Source of the DNA: UBA1141 sp963665155
GTDB lineage: Bacteria > Chloroflexota > Dehalococcoidia > Lucifugimonadales > UBA3495
Direction: 5' to 3'
Length of the DNA stretch: 64,000 bases
Assembly (NCBI GenBank): GCA_963665155.2
Contig: OY761986.2
Location: 1,736,001-1,800,000, forward strand
Position 1 is the first letter of the stretch. Every line of letters starts with the position of its first letter. The notes under the pieces are model-generated. The model searched no databases. It was given only the letters and a program-made list of their open reading frames with translations, and was not told the DNA's origin. Below are positions 18,275-26,823 of the stretch, one piece after another. The position numbers and the translations under genes are program-made.

Positions 18275-19135
18275 TCATGATGCCAACCGACTTCGGAGTT
18301 GGGAATAGCAAAAATATACGAACCCCCGCTTCGGAACGAACGGTTTTGCCGTTCCCGTCCATTCCTCATAGCTGGTATTGAGGATTTGCTCTGCTTGCTC
18401 TAGTCCATTGGCTTCCAGCCAAGAACCCATGAAATCTGGTTCAGCCGAAAATATAGGCCGTATTGGCATGTAGATACCGTCGAAGTAACTCAGCCGCTCT
18501 TTCACGTATTCAAACGCGTCTTCTGGTCCAGGGCGATAGGCATGAACCGCCAGTTCGTCGACCAATTCCGCGAGGGCTTCGGATTCATCCTGAGTAATCC
18601 AACCGACGTATGCAGACACACGAAACTGACGGCCAAGTTCCGAGGCAGCCAATTTCGCCGACTGCAACCTGTCTAACGCACCCGGAAAGTCACGCGGGGA
18701 CTCATTCCACCATTCGTACTCTAGAATCATTCCGTAGAACGACGTTTCGGAGTTCGCTTCGGTACTGTTTTCAAAGGCCGTAATTTGGCCGATTTGGTTC
18801 TGGTCGCTAAACGCCGCATGCACCCCATTTATCCCGTACTCTGTTCGAAGTGTTCGGACAGCGTCAGCCTGGTCGGCGTAACGAACAGGCGAGTCAAGAA
18901 TCCTGTGAAGTTCATATAGGATTATTTCGTCGAAACCGTTGGTTCGACAGAACTCGCCAAGGGCGGCGACCTCTCGTGGGTCGAAACATATGTCGTGCCA
19001 CCCGTCCACATATAGGGTTCGGCCTATCCCTTCGGCCATTGGCAAAAGAGGAGTGTCACCCACTAAATCGGTTGTGGTGGGGTCACTCCTCCCGAACGAC
19101 CGTGAAATCAGCGAAAGCAAGGAATCGATTACGGA
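18275..19135 (-). CDS. Uncharacterised protein, probable TIM-barrel type
   Basis: Intact frame in a decayed neighbourhood. The segment L-Y-V-D-G-W-H-D-I, then A-L-G-E-F-C-R-T-N-G-F and I-I-L-Y-E-L-H-R-I-L, then Y-G-I-N-G-V-H-A-A-F resembles the start of a (beta/alpha)8 barrel seen in unannotated secreted proteins of Bacteroidota. L-E-Y-E-W-W-N and V-S-A-Y-V-G-W-I follow at the expected spacing. No signal peptide is visible in the form used here. Start is uncertain: ATG 19135 has a GAAGG-like site, but ATG 19177 and TTG 19249 are also in frame. No catalytic residues can be assigned. Confidence 0.6.
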   Translation of the reverse strand, partial: SVIDSLLSLISRSFGRSDPTTTDLVGDTPLLPMAEGIGRTLYVDGWHDICFDPREVAALGEFCRTNGFDEIILYELHRILDSPVRYADQADAVRTLRTEYGINGVHAAFSDQNQIGQITAFENSTEANSETSFYGMILEYEWWNESPRDFPGALDRLQSAKLAASELGRQFRVSAYVGWITQDESEALAELVDELAVHAYRPGPEDAFEYVKERLSYFDGIYMPIRPIFSAEPDFMGSWLEANGLEQAEQILNTSYEEWTGTAKPFVPKRGFVYFCYSQLRSRLAS

Positions 19136-19453
19136 CATTTCGGCCTTCTCCCTCGGCGTATCGTAGGTCGCCGACATCGAACCTACTGAGCCTTTCGCGT
19201 TCGCTCCTTTAATCCGAGTTTGGAGAATTCCGGAGCCGAATCTCTCCAATGAGTTTTGGAAATGGCGTTGTTGACCGCATCTTTTGCACGCGCCATCGCT
19301 AATCAGGCCATTCGGTACGGCAGTTACCCAGTAAAGCTAGCAATGCTCAAGGACGTATACTCCAACTTTCGCCGTAAATGGGCGGAGTTTGCCAACTTAG
19401 TCTTAGCGAACCTGCAACCTCTCCGTCAGTCCGGATCGACGCCCCATGCTCGC

Positions 19454-21421
19454 CTATGGTCGTAAAGGGAAGGGCAAGGAGGCAAAGCTGGTGTTCATCG
19501 CCCACGCATTGATGGAAAACCCAATAGACGCCCCACGAACAGCCTGCCGCGATGCCGGCTGTGCCAGCTCCAGGGCACGTCCGATAATCTTCAAAATGCC
19601 AAAATGACGCCCGGCCGTTATTGGAAATGGGTGCTCGGCGATTGCCACAACTTGGTTTATGTCCCCTTCCTGGGCGTAGTAGTCAAACGATCGCGTGAGG
19701 GTTGCCGCAGCCACCTGAATCTGAAACAGCGGCAGAGTTACTACCTGAGCTCGCCCCAAGCCAAACAGAAACTCCGCTATCTCGGCGTCTGCGGCAAGTT
19801 CGGCTCCACCTATAGGCGCACCCCGCACCCCTAAGCCTCTTTGGAAGTGGCGCAAAGCCTCTTCGTGGGCATAGGAATTTAGCGCCCGATTACCAGCCAG
19901 CAAGGAGTAGCGCACGAGCTTCTCGCTCCCTTGTACCGGGTCCGCCCGGTAAAAGTGGTGCACGAGTTCGGATGCATGGTCTGCGGCGCTCCTCCAAGGT
20001 TTCGGCGATGTTGGCGTGCAGCCGTGCCCGCCGGGCAGAGGAAAGGTCGCTGTACAGCGTCTCTTGGATCAATGCGTGGCCAAACTGGTATCGCACCACC
20101 GCGTCGTGAATTTCTTCTACACCCGGGCAGCCAATGCCTCATCCAGAGCTTCTAGCAACCGGTCATCTGTAATCTCCGGTAATAAACGCTTCAGCAGTTC
20201 CAGTCCAAACTCCCTCCCGACGACCGATGCAACGGACAATGCAAGTTTGCAATCTTCGGACATGCGGTAGAGTCTTGTACCAATCGCCTCTCGTACGCCC
20301 TCGGGGATGCGGGCAGACCGTGATTCTGGATCCGGTTGTAGCGGTAGTGTTTCCAGATCCGAAATGCCCTTGGGCCTCCCTATGACAAACGTGGGTTGGG
20401 AGGATTTTTCCACCTGCCCCACCAGGACTCCATCCTGGGCCAGCAGCCGGACAACCTCGGTGACGAACAGCGGGTTGCCCTCGGTACGTTGGTGCACCTG
20501 TTCGGTCAAAGCAGGCGCAGGCACGGTGCCAGACACCCGCTCAATCAGAGTGCCAACGTCTCCCAGGGTGAGGCCGGTAAGAGATATACGCTGGAAATGC
20601 GGCACCTTGGTAAGTTCTCCCAAGGTTCTGGACAAGGGGTGGTCCAGAGACACATCCGTGTCCCGGTAGGTGGCTATAGTCAAAATTCGGGCGTCCTCAA
20701 GTTCCTGAGACATGAATTCCAACAGTAAAAGCGACGGCACGTCGGCCCAGTGCAGATTGTCCAGCACCAATACCTGCGGTTGGGACCGGGCGGCGGCCTT
20801 CAGGAACGTCACTATGGAATCAAACAAGCGCATACGGGCATGCTCCGGCTCAAGGTCAGCCGGAGACTCGAGGCCAGGCAACATGGTCCGGAGTTCGGGC
20901 ACGATTGCGGCAATATCGGATGCGCCAGCGCCCATTTCGGAGCGTAGACGCTCTGGATCGCAATCCCTCGTATAGGACAGGATAGCCTGAACACACGGCC
21001 AATAGGGTGGCCTGCCCATGCTCTCATAGCAGCGCCCTTGGAGCACCCTGGCTCCACAAGACCGAGCGTAGGATGCTAGCTCCTGAGAGAGGCGGGTCTT
21101 GCCGATCCCAGGCTCGCCCACAAGCATCGTGATATTTGGGCGTCCCAAAATGGCGTCTGCCAAGGCGTTGCTGAGGCGTTCCATCTCATGTTGGCGCCCG
21201 ACAAACCCCGCATCAGCAAATGAAGAAGTAGGCGCAGGGCGCTCACCCTCCCTGACTGATATTCTGGGCACGGGGTTGTCCTCAACATCCAACCTGGCCA
21301 GTGCCTTTACCGCTCGATGCACACTGCTTCGGTGCACACCCAACTCAGACGCAATATGCCGGATGGTTTTACCTTCTGCCCTAAGGGCCTTTACATGTGT
21401 TAGCAGCTCTTGTCTTTCCAT
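19454..21421 (-). pseudogene. HTH-AAA (AAA_16 / STAND-like) regulator, multiply frameshifted
   Basis: The intact N-terminal ORF (21421 down to 20117) has a helix-turn-helix (T-I-R-H-I-A-S-E-L-G-V-H near residue 20), F-V-G-R-Q-H-E-M near 74, Walker A G-E-P-G-I-G-K-T near 103 and Walker B V-L-V-L-D-N-L-H-W near 220. A one-base deletion near 20119 moves the frame; restored, it continues E-E-I-H-D-A-V-V-R-Y-Q-F-G-H. A second shift near 19990-20000 leads to A-S-E-L-V-H-H-F-Y-R-A-D. The sequence then stops at 19454, well short of the ~900-1100 residues of such proteins. The TPR-like C-terminus is missing, so this is a decaying signal-response regulator. Confidence 0.8.
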
Positions 21422-21543
21422 TTTCCGCCACGCAACAGTTTACGCTGGCCGTCACGCAACAATTTCCGTCGCCATAGTATTACACAGCCAATACCGTCGT
21501 GAAACCAAAGCGAGACATGCGAGACAAACCGGACCGAACGGGT

Positions 21544-21566
21544 TCGTGTACAATCTCGTGTACAAT
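21544..21566. repeat. 12-bp tandem repeat, two copies
   Basis: TCGTGTACAATC is duplicated about 80 bp upstream of the HAD gene, in the divergent intergenic region shared with the AAA pseudogene. Confidence 0.7.
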
Positions 21567-21644
21567 CAGTTGAGACTTCTACTATCGCGCAAAAGAACCA
21601 TTACAGTCGCCTGGAAGGCATTAACAGCTTAGGAATAAACGGCC

Positions 21645-22418
21645 TTGACTAATATCACAGCGGTAACATTCGATCTATGGCAGACTTTGCTGCTGGACAA
21701 CCGGGAGTTGGGCTCGGCCAGAGCGACGGTCAGGCTGGAAGGCACGCAACAAGCTCTGAGCCGGATCGGCGAAGACTATGCGTTAGAACACGTCCGCGAG
21801 GCCTACCGTGCCTGTTATCAGCATTGTCGCTCGATTCGTGAAGGAGGGCTGGATGTTTCCTTCCACGAGCAGGTTGAGATCTTCGTTAACAATATTAGCG
21901 ACGGCCTTGTAGACCGGCTGGACCGGGAAACTTTCCAGGAAATCACTAGGGTCTATGCGGACTCGTTCTTGGAATGCCCGCCAAAGCCCCACGTGCAGGC
22001 GCTGGCGGTGCTACAGGATGTCAAAGCCATGGGCCTGGACATTGGGCTAATTTCCAACACGGGTATGACCCCCGGCACAACATTTCGAGTATTTTTGGAA
22101 GAGCACGGAATGTTGGGCCTTTTCGACACTTTGACCTTCTCCGATGAAGTAAAGCTCGCCAAGCCGAATGATGAGATTTTTTTGTTGACCCTGCGCGCTA
22201 TGGGAGCATCCCCATCCGGGACGATCCACGTCGGCGATCACGTGATCAACGACGTGGTAGGAGCCAAGAGGTTGGGCATGAAGACCGTTTGGATAACCGG
22301 CTTTTACGAAAGAGAAGACCCGTCGGACCCAAAGTCCGAACCTGATGCGACAGTGGACGATTTGGGGATGGTGTCTATGGAAATTGCCCACATTTCAGGA
22401 CGTCCGCTACCCGATTAA
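21645..22418 (+). CDS. HAD-superfamily hydrolase (subfamily IA-like)
   Basis: 257 aa phosphatase-type enzyme. Motif I is V-T-F-D-L-W-Q-T-L (nucleophile Asp10; the usual second Asp is Trp, as in other F-D-x-W-x-T-L HADs). Motif II is G-L-I-S-N-T-G near 128, the motif III Lys is in K-L-A-K-P-N near 167, and motif IV is H-V-G-D-H-V-I-N-D near 190. An alpha-helical cap lies between motifs I and II. TTG 21645 is the only start that keeps motif I. It lies 168 bp upstream of the GT20 synthase, so it is a possible sugar-phosphate phosphatase partner, although it does not belong to the OtsB family. Confidence 0.85.
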   Translation: MTNITAVTFDLWQTLLLDNRELGSARATVRLEGTQQALSRIGEDYALEHVREAYRACYQHCRSIREGGLDVSFHEQVEIFVNNISDGLVDRLDRETFQEITRVYADSFLECPPKPHVQALAVLQDVKAMGLDIGLISNTGMTPGTTFRVFLEEHGMLGLFDTLTFSDEVKLAKPNDEIFLLTLRAMGASPSGTIHVGDHVINDVVGAKRLGMKTVWITGFYEREDPSDPKSEPDATVDDLGMVSMEIAHISGRPLPD

Positions 22419-22586
22419 AGGGGGCCCTGTCGATTTTCAAGGGTCATAAGCGGGTGATAAGCAAGAAGTTCCAACCTTAATTCGGGCGTTCTCGGTATGT
22501 AGAAATTCGTGAGCCAAACCTCCGTCGTTCTGCTGGTATATTTAGTACTTGATACTGCCCACCACGCCGGGTTCCATCCAGGATAA

Positions 22587-24149
22587 ATGGAGATTGATGG
22601 GGACTGGATGGTAGATGCCGGTCAAGCGCAAAGCAATGCTGACTTGCAAGAGTTGTGCGAAGAATTGCTTGCCCGGCGCAGTCTCATCGTAGCCAGCAAT
22701 CGTGGTCCCGTTGAGCATCAAATGACCAGCCATGGAGTCCCAGAGGCCCGCAGGGGAAGCGGCAGTGTGGTCACGGCCTTCAGCCCTCTCTTCCAAAACA
22801 CCGAGTTCACCTGGGTGGCCAGTGCGATGGGGGAAGGCGACCGATTAGTTTCCAGCGCTGATGCCCCAAATGGCCAGCCTTACAGAGTTGGCCAGCGCTT
22901 GAAATCGCCCCTAGCCGGGCACAAGATGAATCTCCGTTACGTGGTCACCCCCCGAAGGGCATACCACAAGTTCTATAACGTTTTATGCAACCCTCTGCTG
23001 TGGTTTCTGCAGCACTACATGTGGAACCCTCCATACAGCCCTAACGTGGATGCCTTGACCCACGACGCTTGGGAAACGGGTTATGTACCGGTAAATCAGG
23101 CCTTTGCCAGGGCCATAGTCGCAGAAGCAAAGGAAAGCCCCTTCCCCCCAGTCGTCCTGAGCCATGATTATCACTTATACCTGACACCGGAAATGGTGCG
23201 GAAGGAAGCTCCCGGTGCCATCATCCAGCACTACATACACCTTCCCTGGCCGTCCCCCCGGTACTGGCAGATGATTCCAAGTTACATGACTCGCCAAATC
23301 TGCTCCGGGCTCTGCGCCACGGACCTGCTGGGATTCCAAACCCCTCAGGACCGGCGCAGTTTTATGGACACCATTGAAGAGTTTCTACCCGACGCAGACG
23401 TGGACCACAAAGATTGGTCGGTGATCCGTCAAGGCCATCGGACCCGTGTCAAAGTTTATCCGATGTCGATCAACGTCCAAGACGTTCAAAAAATAGCCAA
23501 CTCTCCACGGGCTCTGGAATATGAAGAAAAGTTGGCACCCCTTTGCCAGGCGAGCACCATTATGCGCATCGACCGGGCCGAGCCCAACAAGAACATCATC
23601 CGGGGTTTCAAAGCCTATGAGTTGATGTTGACCCGCCATCCCCAGCTTGTGGGCAATGTGAACTTCTTAGCGTTTCTGGTGCCATCCCGTACCCACGTCC
23701 GCCAATACCAGCGCTATATGGAAGAAATTCATCAGGTCATTGACCAGATTAACAATAAGTTTGGCGATGAAGATTGGAAACCTATACACGCTTTCATTGA
23801 GAACAATTACACCCAGGCCATCGCCGGAATGAAACTGTACGATGCCCTGTTGGTCAACACCCTTATCGAGGGCATGAACTTGGTGGCTAAAGAAGGACCG
23901 GTGGTGAATAACCGGGATGGAGTCCTGGTTTTGTCAGAGACCAGCGGGGTGCACAATCAGCTAGGCGACGCAGCCTTATCGGTTTCTCCAACGGATATCG
24001 AAGGCACCATGCACGCGCTTTACGAGGCGATTACAATGTCACCAGAGAATCGTAAGCAGCGGGCATCCCGTCTGGTTTCGGCCGTGTGCCGGGAAGACAA
24101 TAACCATTGGATATCCCGGCAGCTCCATGACTTGGGCGAACTCTTATAG
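22587..24149 (+). CDS. otsA: GT20 glycosyltransferase (trehalose-6-phosphate synthase-like)
   Basis: Retaining GT-B enzyme of family GT20. Recognisable parts are S-N-R-G-P-V-E near residue 37, L-S-H-D-Y-H-L-Y-L near 190, H-L-P-W-P-S-P-R near 213, R-I-D-R-A-E-P-N-K-N near 329 and the donor-site run E-G-M-N-L-V-A-K-E near 427, followed by L-S-E-T-S-G-V. In this family the product is normally trehalose-6-phosphate or, in GgpS-type members, glucosylglycerol-phosphate, both osmolyte precursors. The motifs do not separate them and no OtsB is adjacent. ATG 22608 is an alternative start. Confidence 0.8.
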   Translation: MEIDGDWMVDAGQAQSNADLQELCEELLARRSLIVASNRGPVEHQMTSHGVPEARRGSGSVVTAFSPLFQNTEFTWVASAMGEGDRLVSSADAPNGQPYRVGQRLKSPLAGHKMNLRYVVTPRRAYHKFYNVLCNPLLWFLQHYMWNPPYSPNVDALTHDAWETGYVPVNQAFARAIVAEAKESPFPPVVLSHDYHLYLTPEMVRKEAPGAIIQHYIHLPWPSPRYWQMIPSYMTRQICSGLCATDLLGFQTPQDRRSFMDTIEEFLPDADVDHKDWSVIRQGHRTRVKVYPMSINVQDVQKIANSPRALEYEEKLAPLCQASTIMRIDRAEPNKNIIRGFKAYELMLTRHPQLVGNVNFLAFLVPSRTHVRQYQRYMEEIHQVIDQINNKFGDEDWKPIHAFIENNYTQAIAGMKLYDALLVNTLIEGMNLVAKEGPVVNNRDGVLVLSETSGVHNQLGDAALSVSPTDIEGTMHALYEAITMSPENRKQRASRLVSAVCREDNNHWISRQLHDLGELL

Positions 24150-24471
24150 CAGAGCCACACTGGAAGGGTCTATTTTCAAAATAGGCAGGGGATTAACGGC
24201 GGGCGTGCTAAGGGTTCATCATCACAAGAATCGGGTGGGTTAGTGAGGACGATTAGCCGCAAAATCAGGCACCATTAGAGATCATGAAGAATAAATCGAC
24301 AAACTGGGAGGTGGCCTGAAACCGGTGTCCAATCACATTGTCCAATCAGACTGATAGACAAGGTGGATAGACAATATGCTTCGTAGCCCACGGACAACGC
24401 CGAAATGGCGTACCTACCAATGAGCCAATGGCTGAAGCAAGCATAGTTTTGACACTCAGGTTTCTTTAGAC
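24150..24471. other. Intergenic, no gene recognised
   Basis: About 320 bp after the GT20 gene. A short palindrome (CTATTTT-CAAAATAG) near 24170 is the only structure seen. A promoter for the next gene is likely but not identified. Confidence 0.45.
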
Positions 24472-25044
24472 ATGAAAGACCTTTTCAACACCCAGCTACC
24501 CAGCGGTGAACATCCCGACATTCAGTTATGTATTTTCCCTCATTTGACCGAGATGCTGGTGATAGACCAGAGGACCGAACAGGCGAACATTTTTTTGATG
24601 AACGCCGACGATGTATTTACAACCGATTTCTTCAAATCCGTTGAGGAAGAATTCTCTGAAACTTTACGTGCCCATACCCATTTCCCATTTTCCCATTTCA
24701 TCAACCTGCCAATGCAATTGGAAGAAACAATTCGGGACGCGGTCATGAGTTCTATTCTGGACCGCATGGGTGTAACCCAAGACCCGGACGAGTTTCCCAC
24801 CGTAATTGTTTTCATTGTCAGTGGTGGCGCACTTACCGCACAACCCGACCAGGTTTTGGAAGGTCTGAAGAAAATCTTAAGAGACCATTGTGGCGAGGCG
24901 GCGGTGGAAGAATGGCAAGGGGATTTAGCCCGGCTCGTCGCCGAAGAAAGCGCTACCTTGCAAAGTGTCAGCAATCAAGAGTTGAACGAAGCGATGAGAG
25001 ACGACTCCCCAGACTACTTCACTCTCTGGGAGAACCGAAACTGA
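24472..25044 (+). CDS. Uncharacterised protein (190 aa)
   Basis: I do not recognise a family. The protein is soluble and acidic, with no signal peptide or membrane helix. It has a predicted alternation of strand and helix, including V-I-V-F-I-V-S-G-G-A followed by a helix L-E-G-L-K-K-I-L-R-D, and an acidic C-terminus. It precedes the flavin oxidoreductase gene by 60 bp on the same strand and could share its transcript. The frame is clean and its codon use resembles that of neighbouring genes, so I consider it real. Confidence 0.6.
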   Translation: MKDLFNTQLPSGEHPDIQLCIFPHLTEMLVIDQRTEQANIFLMNADDVFTTDFFKSVEEEFSETLRAHTHFPFSHFINLPMQLEETIRDAVMSSILDRMGVTQDPDEFPTVIVFIVSGGALTAQPDQVLEGLKKILRDHCGEAAVEEWQGDLARLVAEESATLQSVSNQELNEAMRDDSPDYFTLWENRN

Positions 25045-25104
25045 CCAGCGATAGACCCTCCGCCAAACATACCGGCAAACACACTCCCAAGGAGCGTCCT
25101 AGTT

Positions 25105-26145
25105 ATGTCTGCCACTGGCCTTTTTATACCCAATTCGCCGGATATTTCCAATGCCGAGATGATTTCCATAGCTCAACGAGCAGACTCTTTGGGCTACCAC
25201 TCCATATGGACCGGCGAGTCATGGGCTAGAGACGCTTTCACGGTTCTTACGATGCTGGCCTGCCATACCCAGTCACTGCGCTTGGGCACAGGCATCGTGA
25301 CGGTCTTCAGCCGTACCCCCGCCCTAATTGCCCAAAGCATCGCTTCATTGGACTCAATCTCTGAGGGGAGGGCGATTCTTGGCCTGGGCACCAGCGGGCG
25401 TGTCGTCATAGAAAACTGGCACGGACTGCCCTACCGGAAGCCGTTGGTCCGCACCCGGGAATACATCGATATTATCCGCCAAGCCCTGGCCGGAGGTCCG
25501 GTCAACCACCAAGGCGAGATTTTTCAACTGGCCCGGTTCCGTATGAACGCCCAAGCGGTCCAGCCGCAATTACCGATCTACCTGGCTTCATTGGGGCCCA
25601 AAAACCTGGATCTCACCGGGCAGGTGGCCGATGGTTGGCTCCCGACCTGGCTTGATGGTAATCAACTCTCCGGGCTCAAAGAGCGAATATCCAAGAGCGC
25701 ATCCAAAGCCGGTCGGGGAATTGCGGACATTACTGTCGCGCCATATATATTTTGCTATGTAGCGAATACCCCTGATGAGATGGCGGAAGGCGAAAGGCTG
25801 GTGCACTCCCACATGGCCTATTACATCGGCGGCATGGGCGAATACTACCACTCGTTAGTCACTCGCTCGGGTTACGCAGACGAAGCCGATACCGTTCGGG
25901 ATGCTTGGGCTGCGGGCGAGAGGGGCAAGGCTGCCGCCTCCATTTCCGACTCGATGCTGGAAAACATCAGTGTCTTGGGCAGCGGGGCCGAGTGCCGGGC
26001 TAAGCTTGATAAATTTCGAAGCTCCGGTGCGGGCATGCCCATTATTAACTTCCCCCATGGTTCTTCGGTACCGGAGATGCTTCGGACTATCGAAGGTCTA
26101 GCCCCGAAATCCGGAGACAGTCCGGAAACCCATGAGACTAAATGA
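25105..26145 (+). CDS. LLM-class flavin-dependent oxidoreductase
   Basis: Luciferase-like TIM barrel of 346 aa using FMN or F420. Family features: A-D-S-L-G-Y-H-S-I-W-T-G-E near residue 30, L-R-L-G-T-G-I-V-T-V-F-S-R-T-P near 58, S-E-G-R-A-I-L-G-L-G near 88, and Q-L-P-I-Y-L-A-S-L-G-P-K near 155. The last pattern is typical of F420-dependent methylene-H4MPT reductase-like members, but the cofactor cannot be decided here. Its stop overlaps the start of the phosphodiesterase gene by 4 bp (ATGA), so the two are translationally coupled. Confidence 0.88.
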   Translation: MSATGLFIPNSPDISNAEMISIAQRADSLGYHSIWTGESWARDAFTVLTMLACHTQSLRLGTGIVTVFSRTPALIAQSIASLDSISEGRAILGLGTSGRVVIENWHGLPYRKPLVRTREYIDIIRQALAGGPVNHQGEIFQLARFRMNAQAVQPQLPIYLASLGPKNLDLTGQVADGWLPTWLDGNQLSGLKERISKSASKAGRGIADITVAPYIFCYVANTPDEMAEGERLVHSHMAYYIGGMGEYYHSLVTRSGYADEADTVRDAWAAGERGKAAASISDSMLENISVLGSGAECRAKLDKFRSSGAGMPIINFPHGSSVPEMLRTIEGLAPKSGDSPETHETK

Positions 26146-26702
26146 GGATCGGCTTAATTTCCGATACCCACTGCGCTGGCAGCGGTTGGGACCTGCCAGA
26201 CCAGGTGTTGCAAGCGTTTCAAGGTGTTGACCTTATCCTCCACTGCGGCGACCTGGAATGCCTGGGAGTGCTGGACTGCCTGGAAACAGTAGCCCCGGTG
26301 CTGGCGGTGCGCGGTTATGAGGACCCGGTCGAACCTGGAGAAAGGCTGGCCTCTCCTACCCGGGTCGTGGCTGCCGCTGGGATAAACATTGGCATGATCC
26401 ACGATATCCAATGGCCTGGTCCGAAGATCGCCACCACGAGCGACGGTTCCGGACTGGTGCTTCCCGAAACTCAGGGCAAAGAGCTTTTACGCCGAAAGTT
26501 CGGTCAACCGGTGGACGTGGTCTTGTTCGGAGATACTCACCATCAACTTGTCTGCAACTTGGACGGGGCAATATTGGTCAATCCGGGCAGTCCGACCTAC
26601 CTGGCGCGGCGTAGGCCCGGCCTTTTAGGCACCGTAGGATTCCTCGAGATTCTAGACGGAAACGTGACTGCAACCTTGACCGATCTTGCTTCTCAAGCCT
26701 AG
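26142..26702 (+). CDS. YfcE/MJ0936-type metallophosphoesterase
   Basis: 186 aa dimetal phosphodiesterase. Motifs are G-L-I-S-D-T-H-C near residue 3, H-C-G-D-L-E near 32, the place of G-N-H taken by V-R-G-Y-E-D near 60, F-G-D-T-H-H near 127 and N-P-G-S-P-T near 147. Gly-Tyr-Glu-Asp instead of Gly-Asn-His/Asp is a noteworthy change at the catalytic motif and may lower or alter activity. It overlaps the upstream flavin oxidoreductase by 4 bp. A strong terminator follows at 26731. Confidence 0.85.
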   Translation: MRIGLISDTHCAGSGWDLPDQVLQAFQGVDLILHCGDLECLGVLDCLETVAPVLAVRGYEDPVEPGERLASPTRVVAAAGINIGMIHDIQWPGPKIATTSDGSGLVLPETQGKELLRRKFGQPVDVVLFGDTHHQLVCNLDGAILVNPGSPTYLARRRPGLLGTVGFLEILDGNVTATLTDLASQA

Positions 26703-26730
26703 CGCCAAAGGTGGACAAAACCCTGTATAG

Positions 26731-26762
26731 AAAATGGGCAGCCTGGCCAGGCTGCCCATTTT
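26731..26762. terminator. Perfect palindromic bidirectional terminator
   Basis: A 32-bp perfect inverted repeat (AAAATGGGCAGCCTGG and its exact complement) between the convergent phosphoesterase and hppA genes. The A/T ends give T-runs on both strands. Confidence 0.85.
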
Positions 26763-26823
26763 CTCGCGATCTAGATTTTGAGGGACTACGCATAGCCCCG
26801 TTACTCACCCGCCCGAACTTGGG

